Shown here one piece after another: positions 37,420-47,177 of a stretch of 64,000 nt of DNA (its first letter is position 1; each line of letters starts with the position of its first letter). The DNA lies in NCBI RefSeq assembly GCF_900096955.1, contig NZ_FMYL01000003.1, positions 62,001 to 126,000 on the forward strand, given 5' to 3'. The notes beneath the pieces were generated by a model. It was given only the letters and a program-made list of their open reading frames with translations, did no database searches and was not told where the DNA came from. A program made the translations under genes and the position numbers. The DNA is from Acinetobacter boissieri (GTDB taxonomy: Bacteria > Pseudomonadota > Gammaproteobacteria > Pseudomonadales > Moraxellaceae).

Positions 37420-38706
37420 ATGGATACACAAACTCATTCTCCCGATAAAAAACCAAAATTTTATCAAGTGCTTTATATACAAGTCATTTTTGCTATTACT
37501 TTAGGTATTATTTTAGGACACTTCTACCCAAGCGTTGGTGAAAGTCTTAAACCGCTTGGTGATGCGTTTATCAATATTGTCAAAATGATTATCTCACCTG
37601 TGATTTTCTTAACTGTAGTCACTGGTATTGCGGGTATGAAAAATATGGGAAGCGTTGGTCGTGTTACAGGTAAAGCAATGCTTTACTTCGTGACCTTTTC
37701 TACCCTTGCATTATTTGTAGGTATGATTGTTGCCAATGTCATTCAACCCGGCCATGGTTTAAATATTAACCCTGCAACATTACAAGCAGATAAAGTGAGT
37801 CAGTATGTTGAAAAAGCACATGACTCGACTATTGTCGGCTTTTTAATGGGTATTATTCCAAAAACTTTACTTAGCCCATTGGTGGGTGGCGATATTTTGC
37901 AAGTGTTGGTTGTTGCGGTATTGTTTGGTATTGCTCTTGCATCAACAAATGATAAATCTCAACCAATTATTGATTTTTTAAATACCCTGACTGTACCCGT
38001 GTTTAAACTTGTAGGCATGCTCATGAAGCTTGCACCAATTGGTGCATTTGGTGCAATGGCTTTTACAGTCGGTAAATATGGTGTTGGTTCTATTGGGAAT
38101 TTAGCGCTATTAATTGCTACTTTTTATATTACGTCTATTTTATTTATTGTTGTCGTTCTTGGTGCAGTTGCACGTTATAACGGCTTTTCAATCATTGCGC
38201 TTATTCGCTATATAAAAGATGAATTATGGTTAGTACTAGGTACAAGCTCGTCAGAGGCAGCTTTACCAAACCTTATGCGTAAAATGGAAAATGCTGGGTG
38301 TGAAAAGTCTATTGTGGGTTTAGTTGTACCTACAGGCTATTCTTTTAACTTAGATGGTACCAATATTTATATGACGATGGCTGCTCTATTTATTGCTCAA
38401 GCATGTAATATTGATTTAACGATTGGCCAGCAACTTACCCTTTTACTTGTTGCTATGATTAGCTCTAAAGGTGCAGCAGGTGTTACAGGTGCTGGTTTTA
38501 TTACCTTGGCTGCAACACTTTCTGTAGTACCTGACGTACCCGTTGCAGGTATGGCACTTATTTTAGGCATAGATCGTTTTATGTCAGAATGCCGTGCATT
38601 AACTAACTTCATTGGTAATGCTTGCGCAACGATTGTTGTTGCACGGTGGGATAATTCTTTAGACAAAGAACAATTGGATAAAGCGTTAAATTCAAATAAA
38701 AGATAA
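37420..38706 (+). CDS. dctA: C4-dicarboxylate:cation symporter
   Basis: DAACS-family carrier that imports succinate, fumarate and malate. 428 residues, eight helices plus two re-entrant loops. [18 protein letters not shown] (loop HP1), [20 protein letters not shown] (helix 7), [20 protein letters not shown] (loop HP2) and [19 protein letters not shown] agree with DctA more than with GltP. Direct-repeat copies 4 and 5 flank it. fumC, encoding an enzyme for one of its substrates, is nearby. Confidence 0.92.
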   Translation: MDTQTHSPDKKPKFYQVLYIQVIFAITLGIILGHFYPSVGESLKPLGDAFINIVKMIISPVIFLTVVTGIAGMKNMGSVGRVTGKAMLYFVTFSTLALFVGMIVANVIQPGHGLNINPATLQADKVSQYVEKAHDSTIVGFLMGIIPKTLLSPLVGGDILQVLVVAVLFGIALASTNDKSQPIIDFLNTLTVPVFKLVGMLMKLAPIGAFGAMAFTVGKYGVGSIGNLALLIATFYITSILFIVVVLGAVARYNGFSIIALIRYIKDELWLVLGTSSSEAALPNLMRKMENAGCEKSIVGLVVPTGYSFNLDGTNIYMTMAALFIAQACNIDLTIGQQLTLLLVAMISSKGAAGVTGAGFITLAATLSVVPDVPVAGMALILGIDRFMSECRALTNFIGNACATIVVARWDNSLDKEQLDKALNSNKR

Positions 38707-38722
38707 GGTTTAACTTATCTCT

Positions 38723-38752
38723 AAAAAAGCCCAGTTTTTACTGGGCTTTTTT
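38723..38752 (+). terminator. Intrinsic terminator of dctA
   Basis: AGCCCAGT (38728-38735) pairs with ACTGGGCT (38740-38747), with A6 before and T6 after, 17 bases past the stop. Confidence 0.9.
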
Positions 38753-38768
38753 ATTTCTCTTAAGTATA

Positions 38769-38780
38769 CTTAGGCTATTT
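38769..38780 (-). repeat. AAATAGCCTAAG motif, copy 5
   Basis: Exact 12-mer on the minus strand followed by TAT. Bases 38775-38777 are also the TAG stop codon of the minus-strand hypothetical gene, so that gene ends inside the motif. It is 11.2 kb right of dif and points toward it. Confidence 0.75.
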
Positions 38781-39257
38781 AAGGATTGCTTTTAGCACAT
38801 CATCAGAAACGTAGCCTTGCCATAATTGTCTTAACGTCGGTAAATAAAACTTCTCACCAATATCAACAAGTTCTGCATCAATTGCAGCATGTAATTGGTG
38901 TAAAAATAAGTAGTCTTTTTCTATGGTTGCACGGTCTTTATAAACGACAACCTGTTGCCTTGCTTTTTTCACAATTTGGTCAGCAAATTCACGACTTTTA
39001 AACCCAGCTAAGGCCGTTAGACGTATTTCAACAACGCCCCAACCAGACACAAGTAATTTAAAAATCTCAAAATCATGTCGAGTTGACTCCCACTGCATTT
39101 CTTCTAAATTATTATCTGTAGGCAATACCGGTAGTAATAGCTCCATCACACTTGGGAATATTTTTTTAAAGTTAAGTATAAATTTGACCGCTTGCGTCCC
39201 TGGGTAGTCTTTAAACTGTACCTGTTTTTTGGTATCTGTAAGATAAACATCAAACAT
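38775..39257 (-). CDS. Hypothetical protein, 160 residues
   Basis: Soluble, mixed alpha/beta composition with Lys/Gln-rich helices in the second half (SREFADQIVKKARQQVVVYKDRATIEKDYLF). No signal peptide, membrane segment or recognised motif; no Cys. ATG 39257 is 188 bases from the fumC terminator. The stop codon lies within motif copy 5. It looks like a real gene by length and by the lack of an overlapping alternative, but I do not recognise the family. Confidence 0.65.
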   Translation of the reverse strand: MFDVYLTDTKKQVQFKDYPGTQAVKFILNFKKIFPSVMELLLPVLPTDNNLEEMQWESTRHDFEIFKLLVSGWGVVEIRLTALAGFKSREFADQIVKKARQQVVVYKDRATIEKDYLFLHQLHAAIDAELVDIGEKFYLPTLRQLWQGYVSDDVLKAILK

Positions 39258-39410
39258 AGAAAATCATCATAAAACAAAAGTGCCATTGTAAAACATAAGG
39301 TGCTTAGAGCTATAGTTTTTTTATATGATTTTAATTTTAACGAATGTGGTTAATGCTCTTAGAGCCTGAGTTATGCTTAATTTATAAAAGATATACTAAA
39401 ATATTTGAAA

Positions 39411-39440
39411 AAAGCACCTCTTCAGTTAAGAGGTGCAAAA
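39411..39440 (-). terminator. Intrinsic terminator of fumC
   Basis: GCACCTCTT (39414-39422) pairs with AAGAGGTGC (39428-39436), with T6 on the minus strand. Confidence 0.85.
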
Positions 39441-39445
39441 GATAT

Positions 39446-40840
39446 TTACTTCACATTGGCAGAAACCATATTTTCAGGTCTTACCACGGCGTCAAACTGT
39501 TCCTCTGTGACAAGGTTAAGTTCAACAGCCACTTGTTTGAGTGTTTTACCTTCTTTATAAGCAGTTTTTGCGACTTTAGCTGCATTTTCATAACCAATAA
39601 TTGGATTAAGTGCAGTTACCAACATTAATGAGTTATGCAAAAAGTACTCAATTTTATCTTTGTTTGGCTCAATACCCACTGCACAATGGTCATTAAAGCT
39701 GTTACATGCATCGCCGAGTAAGCGAACAGATTGTAATATATTAAATGCGATCACAGGCATAAAGACATTGAGCTCGAAATTCCCCGATGCACCCGCAATA
39801 CTAATGGTTGTATCATTACCTAACACTTGCGCCACCACCATTGTCATGGCTTCACTCTGTGTTGGATTTACCTTACCTGGCATAATACTTGAACCAGGTT
39901 CATTTTCAGGAATACGAATTTCACCAAAACCACAACGTGGGCCACTGGCGAGCCAACGAATATCATTGGCAATTTTATTTAAACTCACAGCCAACGTTTT
40001 TAATGCGCCAGATGCAAAAACAACTGCATCTCGTGCAGCCAAAGCTTCAAACTTATTTTCTGCAGTTCTAAACGGTAGTCCCGTAAGCGTTGCTAAGTGC
40101 TGTGCCGCTTTCTCTGCATACGCGGGGTGCGCATTTAATCCAGTACCTACAGCTGTACCACCAAGGGGTAATTCATACAAACCATTTAATGCATGTTCTA
40201 GACGCAATAAGGCATGATCGAGTTGTGATACATAACCACTAAACTCTTGTCCTAAAGTTAACGGCGTTGCATCTTGTAAATGTGTACGGCCAATCTTCAC
40301 AATGGGTGCAAACGTCTCAGATTTAGCATGTAAAGTATCACGTAAGCGTGTCACTGCAGGAATGAGTAACTCATGTATATGTAAAGCGGTTGCCACATGT
40401 ATAGCAGTTGGAAAAGAGTCATTGGTCGATTGTGCACGATTTACATGATCGTTTGGATGAACGGGGTATTGCGCCCCTAAAGGCTGACCTAGCTTTTGAT
40501 TAGCAATATTAGCAATAACTTCATTACAGTTCATGTTACTTTGCGTACCAGAACCTGTTTGCCAAACGACCAATGGAAACTGTGCATCCCACTGCCCTGC
40601 AATAACCTCATCTGCTGCATCAATGACTGATTTGGCAATATTTTGTGGGATTTGTGCTAACTCTGCATTAGTTATCGCTGCTGCTTTTTTAACAAGCCCC
40701 ATACCAGAAATTAAAACACGTGGTAAATGCTCTGAACCAATTTTAAAGTTCTGCAGACTACGCTGTGTTTGTGCCCCCCACATCGCATGACTTGGCACTT
40801 CAACGTCACCCATGGTGTCATGTTCTATACGCATATCCAT
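39446..40840 (-). CDS. fumC: Class II fumarate hydratase
   Basis: Iron-independent fumarase of the citric acid cycle, 464 residues. The family signature [20 protein letters not shown] carries the catalytic Ser loop, [15 protein letters not shown] contains the active-site His, and [12 protein letters not shown] lies near residue 100. AAGGAG precedes ATG 40840. Heat-stable class II enzymes are often used under iron limitation or oxidative stress. Divergent from the tus genes. Confidence 0.97.
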   Translation of the reverse strand: MDMRIEHDTMGDVEVPSHAMWGAQTQRSLQNFKIGSEHLPRVLISGMGLVKKAAAITNAELAQIPQNIAKSVIDAADEVIAGQWDAQFPLVVWQTGSGTQSNMNCNEVIANIANQKLGQPLGAQYPVHPNDHVNRAQSTNDSFPTAIHVATALHIHELLIPAVTRLRDTLHAKSETFAPIVKIGRTHLQDATPLTLGQEFSGYVSQLDHALLRLEHALNGLYELPLGGTAVGTGLNAHPAYAEKAAQHLATLTGLPFRTAENKFEALAARDAVVFASGALKTLAVSLNKIANDIRWLASGPRCGFGEIRIPENEPGSSIMPGKVNPTQSEAMTMVVAQVLGNDTTISIAGASGNFELNVFMPVIAFNILQSVRLLGDACNSFNDHCAVGIEPNKDKIEYFLHNSLMLVTALNPIIGYENAAKVAKTAYKEGKTLKQVAVELNLVTEEQFDAVVRPENMVSANVK

Positions 40841-41034
40841 TGTTAATTACTCCTTATAAACACGTTTTTAATCAATGGCACTAGTAATAAAACATTAAAC
40901 AGATATAAACAAGAATCATTTCGTTGTTTTTAGCGATTTTTTAAACAATGATTCACAGAAAAAATTATTCAAGCAATGACGTATTGTATACGGCGTTTTA
41001 TACTAATCACATTGAATCATGACACATCCACTCA

Positions 41035-41403
41035 ATGAGCACACTTATTTTAGTTACCGCACCGCCAAGTACTATTTTTGCATGGCATGCCTTAGGTTTG
41101 GCACAAGCACTCAAACAAAAAAGTTCACCGTTTACAGTATTTTTCTATCAAGACGGCGTTTATGTGGCTAATGCATTAAATTGGGTACAAAATGACCAAC
41201 GCAACTTAACCCATGAATGGCAAGCACTAGAGATTACTCTACCCGTTTGTGTAAGTGCAGCATTACAACGTGGGATTACAGATCAAGACAATGCAGAACG
41301 CCATCAGCTAAATACATCAAATCTCGCGGCTCAATTTAAACTGGTAGGTTTAGGTGATCTTATAGAAGCATTCGGTCAAGCCGAACGTATAATTCAATTT
41401 TAA
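41035..41403 (+). CDS. tusD: Sulfur relay protein TusD/DsrE
   Basis: 122 residues. Accepts persulfide sulfur for 2-thiolation of tRNA wobble uridine. ILVTAPPSTIFAWHALGLAQAL is the family N-terminus and LPVCVSAALQRGI holds the active Cys at about residue 78. First of four contiguous genes tusD-tusC-tusB-tusE; the gap to tusC is 11 bases. The ribosome site is weak. Confidence 0.9.
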   Translation: MSTLILVTAPPSTIFAWHALGLAQALKQKSSPFTVFFYQDGVYVANALNWVQNDQRNLTHEWQALEITLPVCVSAALQRGITDQDNAERHQLNTSNLAAQFKLVGLGDLIEAFGQAERIIQF

Positions 41404-41414
41404 GGCGTAGCTCA

Positions 41415-41765
41415 ATGAAAAAAATACTTGTTGTGCTCAATCAGGCCAATATTACCCAATTACAAACCCTAGAAAGCTTATCCGCCACTTTAGTCTTTGC
41501 AACTTTTGGCCATGACGTTAGTGTACTATTGCAAGATGCCGCACTTAGCCTAATGAGTCCCAAAGCAAAATTCAACACACAACAACATGCTTTTAAATTT
41601 GCAAGCAACTTGGTTGAAAGTCTTGAGCTATACGATATTGAGCATATTTACATTGAACAACAGCAAAAAGACCACCCTTTTGCACAAAATACACAAATAA
41701 ATGTTCATCCTATTGTGTTTGATGCCACATTTATTCACACCTTTGACCAAGTCATTTATTGGTAA
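41415..41765 (+). CDS. tusC: Sulfur relay protein TusC/DsrF
   Basis: 116 residues, DsrE/F-like fold, partner of TusD and TusB in a heterohexamer. LSATLVFATFGHDVSVLLQDAALSLM is the conserved core. It has no Cys, consistent with a structural and not a catalytic role. The gap to tusB is only seven bases. Confidence 0.87.
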   Translation: MKKILVVLNQANITQLQTLESLSATLVFATFGHDVSVLLQDAALSLMSPKAKFNTQQHAFKFASNLVESLELYDIEHIYIEQQQKDHPFAQNTQINVHPIVFDATFIHTFDQVIYW

Positions 41766-41772
41766 TCTAGCT

Positions 41773-42042
41773 ATGCAAAACCCAACACTCTTTTTAATAC
41801 AAAGCAACTATGCAAATACGGAAAAACAACTACAACGACTCAGCGCATTACTCCAAGCAGACGATGCCATTGTTTTAATGGGTGAAGCCATATTACATGC
41901 TCACCGTATACAAACAACATATAAAGTTTATGTATTAGACAGTGAGAAACAACTTCTAACAATACAAACTCCACACGTGATTGACTACCCCTCATTTGCA
42001 GACCTAATTTTGCAGTATGCCAAAGTCGTACGTATTGCGTAA
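41773..42042 (+). CDS. tusB: Sulfur relay protein TusB/DsrH
   Basis: 89 residues from ATG 41773 (MQNPTLFLIQSNY). A longer ORF from 41701 would overlap tusC widely and is not family-like. ALLQADDAIVLMGEAIL is the typical DsrH core. Third gene of the relay operon; it ends 25 bases before tusE. Confidence 0.85.
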   Translation: MQNPTLFLIQSNYANTEKQLQRLSALLQADDAIVLMGEAILHAHRIQTTYKVYVLDSEKQLLTIQTPHVIDYPSFADLILQYAKVVRIA

Positions 42043-42067
42043 ACAACCGTTTAGAGATGAACATCAA

Positions 42068-42382
42068 ATGACTTTACAATTCGAGTTAGACCAAGACGGT
42101 CACTTAATTGACCACAACACATGGAATGCAGAAGTTGCGCAAATCCTTGCTAACAACCTAGATATTCAATTAGAGGCTTGGCATTTAACTGTGCTTGAAC
42201 ATGTCCGTTTATTTTACCAACAATATGACCATGCACCCAGTACACGGCCACTGATTAAATTTCTAACAAAACAAGACCCAAGTATTAATAATGCAATTTT
42301 GCAACAAGGGTTTAATACAGGGCTAGTTGCGCGACAACTGTGCAGACTCGCTGGATTGCCTAAACCTGCCAACTGTCTATAA
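42068..42382 (+). CDS. tusE: TusE/DsrC-type sulfur carrier with two C-terminal cysteines
   Basis: 104 residues from ATG 42068, with AGAGATGA 8 bases upstream. The C-terminus reads RQLCRLAGLPKPANCL: the penultimate Cys carries persulfide sulfur, and a second Cys stands exactly ten residues before it. That spacing is the CysA/CysB pair of DsrC; E. coli TusE has only the last Cys. It may form the intramolecular di- or trisulfide known for DsrC, while operon context still indicates tRNA thiolation. Confidence 0.9.
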   Translation: MTLQFELDQDGHLIDHNTWNAEVAQILANNLDIQLEAWHLTVLEHVRLFYQQYDHAPSTRPLIKFLTKQDPSINNAILQQGFNTGLVARQLCRLAGLPKPANCL

Positions 42383-42389
42383 GCTAAAA

Positions 42390-42854
42390 CTACGGCAAAA
42401 TACGTCTTAACCCAACAACACAGCTACGACTGTCAGCTGAACCACAAAACTGAATATTATTGGCATCTTGCCAATGTACATAGTACTGCAGCACTTCATT
42501 GTTCACTGGGGTTGTTTTACCTGAACAGTCTGGCTGTGAATTATTAGATGTAATTTGTAAAGCCAATCCTGAGACAGGACCATTGTCAACAGAGGGTTGG
42601 TATTCATACAGGCCTGTTGACCACTCTTGGTTACTATTCACCACAACTTTGTTATTATCTTTAAAGTTATAGTATTCAACACACTGGCTATTTGGCATCG
42701 CCATACCCCATAATCCAGAAATCACAGGACGTTGAACAATAGTAATGTCGCCATCAGGCTGAGTGACTTTACTTTTTGTTGTTGCACTGGGTTCATCAGC
42801 AAGGACTGACATTGAACCTAAAAGCAATACACTTAATATCAATAATTGCTTCAT
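42390..42854 (-). CDS. Exported hypothetical protein
   Basis: 154 residues with a Sec signal peptide cleaved near SVLADEPS. The mature protein has four Cys (in SQCVEYY, PDCSGK, QFCGSAD, RSCVVG) that could form two disulfides, and a beta-rich, lipocalin-like pattern (GLWGMAMPNSQCVEYYNFKDNNKVV) reminiscent of small periplasmic barrels. Convergent with tusE, with a 7-base gap. Family not recognised. Confidence 0.7.
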   Translation of the reverse strand: MKQLLILSVLLLGSMSVLADEPSATTKSKVTQPDGDITIVQRPVISGLWGMAMPNSQCVEYYNFKDNNKVVVNSNQEWSTGLYEYQPSVDNGPVSGLALQITSNNSQPDCSGKTTPVNNEVLQYYVHWQDANNIQFCGSADSRSCVVGLRRILP

Positions 42855-43000
42855 ATTATCCTTTTATATTAAAACGAATCTCTTTATCAAAATTTAGCAT
42901 AAATCACCGTCAAATATTGTTTATTTTTATATACATGATTCATCAGCATCGTATTTAATTTCATAGTACTATGAAAAGATAAGCTTTCAGTGAGACTGGC

Positions 43001-44413
43001 ATGCAAACACAAGATACGATAGACCAACTACACAAACAATTCCAAGATCAACAGCATGCCTATGCCAAACAACCTTACCCAAATAGCAACCAACGTAAAC
43101 AGTGGTTAAAACAACTACTGGTCCAATTACAACAACATGAAAATACGTTATGTCATGCCATCTGCCAAGACTTCTCCCACCGCAGTATAGATGAAACACG
43201 TATTGCTGAAATCATACCCAGCTTATCTGCCATTAAATATTGTATTAAACACCTCGAACAATGGATGCAACCGAGCAGTAAACGAGTAGGACTTTTGTTT
43301 CAACCTGCAAAAGCATATGTTATGCCACAACCTTTGGGTGTTGTTGGTATTATTGTACCGTGGAATTATCCTATTTATTTAGCCATAGGACCACTATGCC
43401 AAGCGCTCGCCGCAGGTAATCGTGTCATGCTAAAAATGAGCGAATTTACCCCACAATTTTCCCAATGCTTTCAAGATATTATTTCAAACAGCTTTCCAAG
43501 TGACCTTGTATGTGTCGTTACAGGTGATACCAGCATTGCACAGGCTTTTTCACAATTGCCATTTAATCATTTGCTATTTACAGGCTCTACAGCAGTTGGA
43601 AAACACATCATGCGCGCTGCTTCAGAAAACCTTACCCCTGTAACACTAGAATTAGGCGGTAAATCACCTGCAATCATTGCACAAGACGCAGACTTTGATG
43701 AAGCTATACAGCGCATTGCTTTTGGTAAAGCCATGAATTCAGGACAAACCTGTGTAGCACCAGACTACGTGTTGGTACATAGCACTCTAGAACAACAATT
43801 TATTGAAAAATATCTTTTAGCATTACAAAAATTCTACCCACACATTGAAAATAACCCGGACTACACTGCCATCATTAACCAAAAACAACTCGAACGACTA
43901 CAGCATTACCTTCAAGATGCCAAGCAACACGGCGCAACCATACATACCATGACAGGCCAAACATCTGGGCGAAAAATAGCACACTGTGTGATTCAACAAC
44001 CAACTACAGCGATGAAAGTCATGCAAGAAGAAATTTTTGGCCCGATTTTACCTGTGATCAGCTATACACACATTGATGAAGCAATTGAATACATTAACCA
44101 AGGGGCTCGACCTTTGGCGCTGTACTATTTTGGCTTTAATCGCACACAACAACAATACGTCCTACAACACACACACAGCGGTGGTGTATGCTTTAATGAA
44201 ACACTCATGCATGTGGCTCAAGAAGACTTACCTTTTGGAGGTGTTGGTGCATCTGGCATGGGAAGTTACCACGGCATAGAAGGCTTTAAAACTTTTAGTC
44301 ACGAAAAATCTGTCTTTGTAAGGCCAAAACTGAGTTTTATGAAAATGATCTATCCACCTTATGGCCAATGGTTACAAAAGAAACTCTTTAAGCTCTACTT
44401 TAAAAAACCTTAA
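43001..44413 (+). CDS. Class 3 aldehyde dehydrogenase (coniferyl aldehyde dehydrogenase-like)
   Basis: 470 residues. NAD(P)-dependent oxidation of aldehydes to acids. The catalytic Glu is in VTLELGGKSPAII, the catalytic Cys in NSGQTCVAPDYVLVH, and PWNYPIYLAIGPLCQALAAGN binds the cofactor. NSGQTCVAPDY and a hydrophobic C-terminus (KKLFKLYFKKP) are typical of class 3 and CalB-type enzymes; fatty or aromatic aldehydes are both possible. Single-gene unit. Confidence 0.9.
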   Translation: MQTQDTIDQLHKQFQDQQHAYAKQPYPNSNQRKQWLKQLLVQLQQHENTLCHAICQDFSHRSIDETRIAEIIPSLSAIKYCIKHLEQWMQPSSKRVGLLFQPAKAYVMPQPLGVVGIIVPWNYPIYLAIGPLCQALAAGNRVMLKMSEFTPQFSQCFQDIISNSFPSDLVCVVTGDTSIAQAFSQLPFNHLLFTGSTAVGKHIMRAASENLTPVTLELGGKSPAIIAQDADFDEAIQRIAFGKAMNSGQTCVAPDYVLVHSTLEQQFIEKYLLALQKFYPHIENNPDYTAIINQKQLERLQHYLQDAKQHGATIHTMTGQTSGRKIAHCVIQQPTTAMKVMQEEIFGPILPVISYTHIDEAIEYINQGARPLALYYFGFNRTQQQYVLQHTHSGGVCFNETLMHVAQEDLPFGGVGASGMGSYHGIEGFKTFSHEKSVFVRPKLSFMKMIYPPYGQWLQKKLFKLYFKKP

Positions 44414-44607
44414 AACCCAAATGAAAATTTGGCACTTTTTAACATTGCCTATTTTCGTAAAAATTAGCAAGATATGCGCAATATTTTATATTGCACTCCA
44501 TATCTAATACGATAAAAACGCATAAAAGATGCGAGATATTGGATTAAATCAACAAACATTGCAAACAACTTGCAAAAAATGGCGATCTACGGATCAGGAC
44601 AAATAAC

Positions 44608-45045
44608 ATGCATTCTCATATTCTTGTGATACATGGACCAAACCTTAATCTGTTGGGTCAAAGAGAGCCTGAAGTCTATGGACACCTTACACTTGATGAT
44701 ATTAATCAGAACTTAACACAACATGCTGCACAGCAGTCTTGTCAACTCAGCCATTTTCAAAGCAATGCAGAGTTTGAAATTATTAATCAGATCCACCAAG
44801 CTGTGCAAAACAACATTCAGTTTATTATTATTAATCCTGCTGCTTTTACCCATACCTCTATTGCAATTAGAGATGCTTTACTCGGGGTAAATATTCCATT
44901 TATTGAAGTCCACCTTTCAAATGTACATGCAAGAGAGCCATTTAGACACCATTCTTATCTAAGCGATAAAGCCAAAGGTGTCATTTGTGGTCTTGGAGCA
45001 TATGGTTATACAGCAGCATTAAATTATGCTCTTTCAACACTTTAG
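44608..45045 (+). CDS. aroQ: Type II 3-dehydroquinate dehydratase
   Basis: 145 residues. Third step of the shikimate pathway by trans-dehydration. [21 protein letters not shown] at the N-terminus carries the active Tyr; [16 protein letters not shown] and [17 protein letters not shown] hold the substrate-binding Asn, His and Arg. 34 bases before accB, the common aroQ-accB-accC arrangement. Confidence 0.97.
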   Translation: MHSHILVIHGPNLNLLGQREPEVYGHLTLDDINQNLTQHAAQQSCQLSHFQSNAEFEIINQIHQAVQNNIQFIIINPAAFTHTSIAIRDALLGVNIPFIEVHLSNVHAREPFRHHSYLSDKAKGVICGLGAYGYTAALNYALSTL

Positions 45046-45079
45046 TTTTCCACTTATTTAAACAAGGAATATTCATATC

Positions 45080-45505
45080 ATGGACATTCGTAAAATCAAA
45101 AAACTGATTGATCTAATGATCGAATCTGACCTACAAGCAATTGAAGTTAAAGAAGGCGATCAGTCTATTGCTTTAACACGCCGTAGCCCAGAACCAATTT
45201 ACACCACCAATGCAATTGCAGCACCAAGTGCACCAGCAACGTCTGCACCTGTGGCAAAAGTATCACGTGGTAGTGTTGAAACAGCGCCTATGGTTGGCGT
45301 ATTTTATGCAGCATCTAACCCAGGTGAAAGTCCATTTGTACAAGTGGGCCAAACAGTTTCTGCGGGTGAAACATTGGGTATTATTGAAGCCATGAAAATC
45401 ATGAACCCAATTGAAGCCACTCAAAGCGGTGTTGTAGAGGAAATTTTGGTTAAAAATGGCGAAGTGATTGAATTTGGTCAACCATTATTCCGTTACCGCG
45501 CATAA
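45080..45505 (+). CDS. accB: Biotin carboxyl carrier protein of acetyl-CoA carboxylase
   Basis: 141 residues. An N-terminal helical region (MDIRKIKKLIDLMIESDLQAIEVKEG), an Ala/Pro/Ser linker at about 45-62, and the C-terminal biotinyl domain with the biotinylated Lys in EAMKIMNPIEA (about residue 107). Works with AccC in malonyl-CoA synthesis. AAGGAA precedes the ATG. Confidence 0.97.
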   Translation: MDIRKIKKLIDLMIESDLQAIEVKEGDQSIALTRRSPEPIYTTNAIAAPSAPATSAPVAKVSRGSVETAPMVGVFYAASNPGESPFVQVGQTVSAGETLGIIEAMKIMNPIEATQSGVVEEILVKNGEVIEFGQPLFRYRA

Positions 45506-45520
45506 TTACGGAGTATCACC

Positions 45521-46888
45521 ATGTTGCAAAAAGTACTCATTGCAAACCGAGGTGAAATCGCACTGCGTATCACTCGAGCTTGTAAAACACTCGGTATTAA
45601 AACTGTTGGTGTCTACTCAGACGCAGACAAAGACCTTATGCACTTACGCTTTGTAGATGAAGCGGTCTGTATTGGACCTGGTGCAACCAGTGAAAGTTAC
45701 CTAAATATTCCTGCGCTACTTACAGCAGCAGAAGTAACAGGTGCAGATGCCATTCACCCAGGTTATGGCTTTTTATCTGAAAATGCAGAATTTGCAGAGA
45801 TGGTTGAAAGCTCAGGCTATATTTTCATTGGTCCAAGACCTGAACATATTCGCCTCATGGGGAATAAAGTATCTGCGATTACTGCTATGCGTAAAGCAGG
45901 TGTACCTACTGTACCTGGCTCACAGCATGCAGTTACCCCAAGCAATGCCAAAGAAGAAGCTGCAAAAATTGGTTTTCCTCTTATTGTAAAGGCAGCATCT
46001 GGCGGTGGTGGTCGTGGTATGCGTATTGTAGAACGCATAGATACCTTACTTGAGTCTGTACAAGCTGCTCAGCGTGATGCAGAAATGTGGTTTGGTGATG
46101 ATACGGTCTATATGGAACGTTTTTTACAAACCCCTCGCCATGTTGAAGTACAAATATTAGCTGATGGTAATGGCCACGCCGTTCATTTATATGATCGTGA
46201 CTGCTCATTGCAACGCCGTCATCAAAAAGTATTAGAGGAAGCACCTGCGCCAGGATTACCTGTACAAGCACGTGCAGATATCTTACAAGCCTGTGTAACG
46301 GCATGTGAACTCATGCAATACCGTGGTGCTGGTACATTTGAGTTTCTATTTGAAAATGATGAGTTCTTTTTCATTGAAATGAACACGCGTGTACAAGTAG
46401 AACACCCTGTAACAGAAATGGTCACAGGGATTGATATTATTGAGCAGCAATTAAGAGTAGCAGCAGGCCTAGGCTTAAGCGTTCAACAAGATGATATTAA
46501 AGTGCAAGGTCATGCCATTGAATGTCGAATCAATGCTGAAGATCCAACCACTTTTATGCCATCGCCAGGTAAAATTGAAAGTTTTTATGCGCCAGGTGGT
46601 GCAGGCATTCGCTTAGACTCGCATATCTACCCAGGCTATAAAATTCCACCGTATTATGATTCAATGATTGCAAAGCTGATCGCACATGGTAAAGACCGTA
46701 AAACGTCTTTAGCACGTATGCGCCAAGCACTTGATGAAATGATTCTTACCGGTGTAAAAACCAATATTCCATTGCACAAAGACCTGATCTTACAAGATGA
46801 AGCGTTTTGTGAAAATGCCATGGATATTCACTATTTAGAAAAGCACTTATTACAGCAGTTAGTTACCCCAACTGATGCAAAAAAATAA
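45521..46888 (+). CDS. accC: Biotin carboxylase subunit of acetyl-CoA carboxylase
   Basis: 455 residues, ATP-grasp enzyme that carboxylates biotin on Acc[17 protein letters not shown], the ATP loop [14 protein letters not shown] and [18 protein letters not shown] are all intact. It is 15 bases behind accB and ends at a very strong terminator, closing aroQ-accB-accC. Confidence 0.97.
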   Translation: MLQKVLIANRGEIALRITRACKTLGIKTVGVYSDADKDLMHLRFVDEAVCIGPGATSESYLNIPALLTAAEVTGADAIHPGYGFLSENAEFAEMVESSGYIFIGPRPEHIRLMGNKVSAITAMRKAGVPTVPGSQHAVTPSNAKEEAAKIGFPLIVKAASGGGGRGMRIVERIDTLLESVQAAQRDAEMWFGDDTVYMERFLQTPRHVEVQILADGNGHAVHLYDRDCSLQRRHQKVLEEAPAPGLPVQARADILQACVTACELMQYRGAGTFEFLFENDEFFFIEMNTRVQVEHPVTEMVTGIDIIEQQLRVAAGLGLSVQQDDIKVQGHAIECRINAEDPTTFMPSPGKIESFYAPGGAGIRLDSHIYPGYKIPPYYDSMIAKLIAHGKDRKTSLARMRQALDEMILTGVKTNIPLHKDLILQDEAFCENAMDIHYLEKHLLQQLVTPTDAKK

Positions 46889-46935
46889 ATGCATAAAAAA
46901 GGAAGTGTTCAATGAACACTTCCTTTTTTATGCAT
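46889..46935. terminator. Long bidirectional terminator, 22-bp perfect stem
   Basis: Bases 46889-46910 and 46914-46935 are perfect reverse complements with a 3-base loop. The core is GGAAGTGTTC / GAACACTTCC, flanked by A6/T6 runs and an ATGCAT sequence on both outer ends. It separates accC from a convergent small gene. Confidence 0.93.
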
Positions 46936-46937
46936 GT

Positions 46938-47177
46938 TTAAACGACTGAAACAACTTTAATCACAATAGTTTGTGACTCTACTGCATCGGTATCATCATA
47001 TATTTTTTTTCGAGTGAGCTCTTTAGATAATACTTTAAAAGATCTATTTTGATATTCAAGATGTGTGGCAATTTTATCAAAATAGTCACTTGCTACATCA
47101 ATTTCATCTTCATACAATGCATGACCTAGCTGATATTCTTTACTTTTTAACAAAATATATTTGACCACAGTTTTCAT
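46938..47177 (-). CDS. Small hypothetical protein
   Basis: 79 residues, charged, with an N-terminal strand-rich start (MKTVVKYILLKSKEYQLGHALYEDEIDVASDYFDKIATHLEYQN) and a Val-rich end. GGAGAG lies about 6 bases before the ATG on the minus strand, and it ends at the strong bidirectional terminator, both of which support a real gene. No family recognised. Confidence 0.65.
   Translation of the reverse strand: MKTVVKYILLKSKEYQLGHALYEDEIDVASDYFDKIATHLEYQNRSFKVLSKELTRKKIYDDTDAVESQTIVIKVVSVV

Noticed and set aside
41541-41560. TTAGCCTAATG in tusC as a further motif copy
   Set aside because: Only the 8-mer TAGCCTAA is shared and it lies in a coding sequence.
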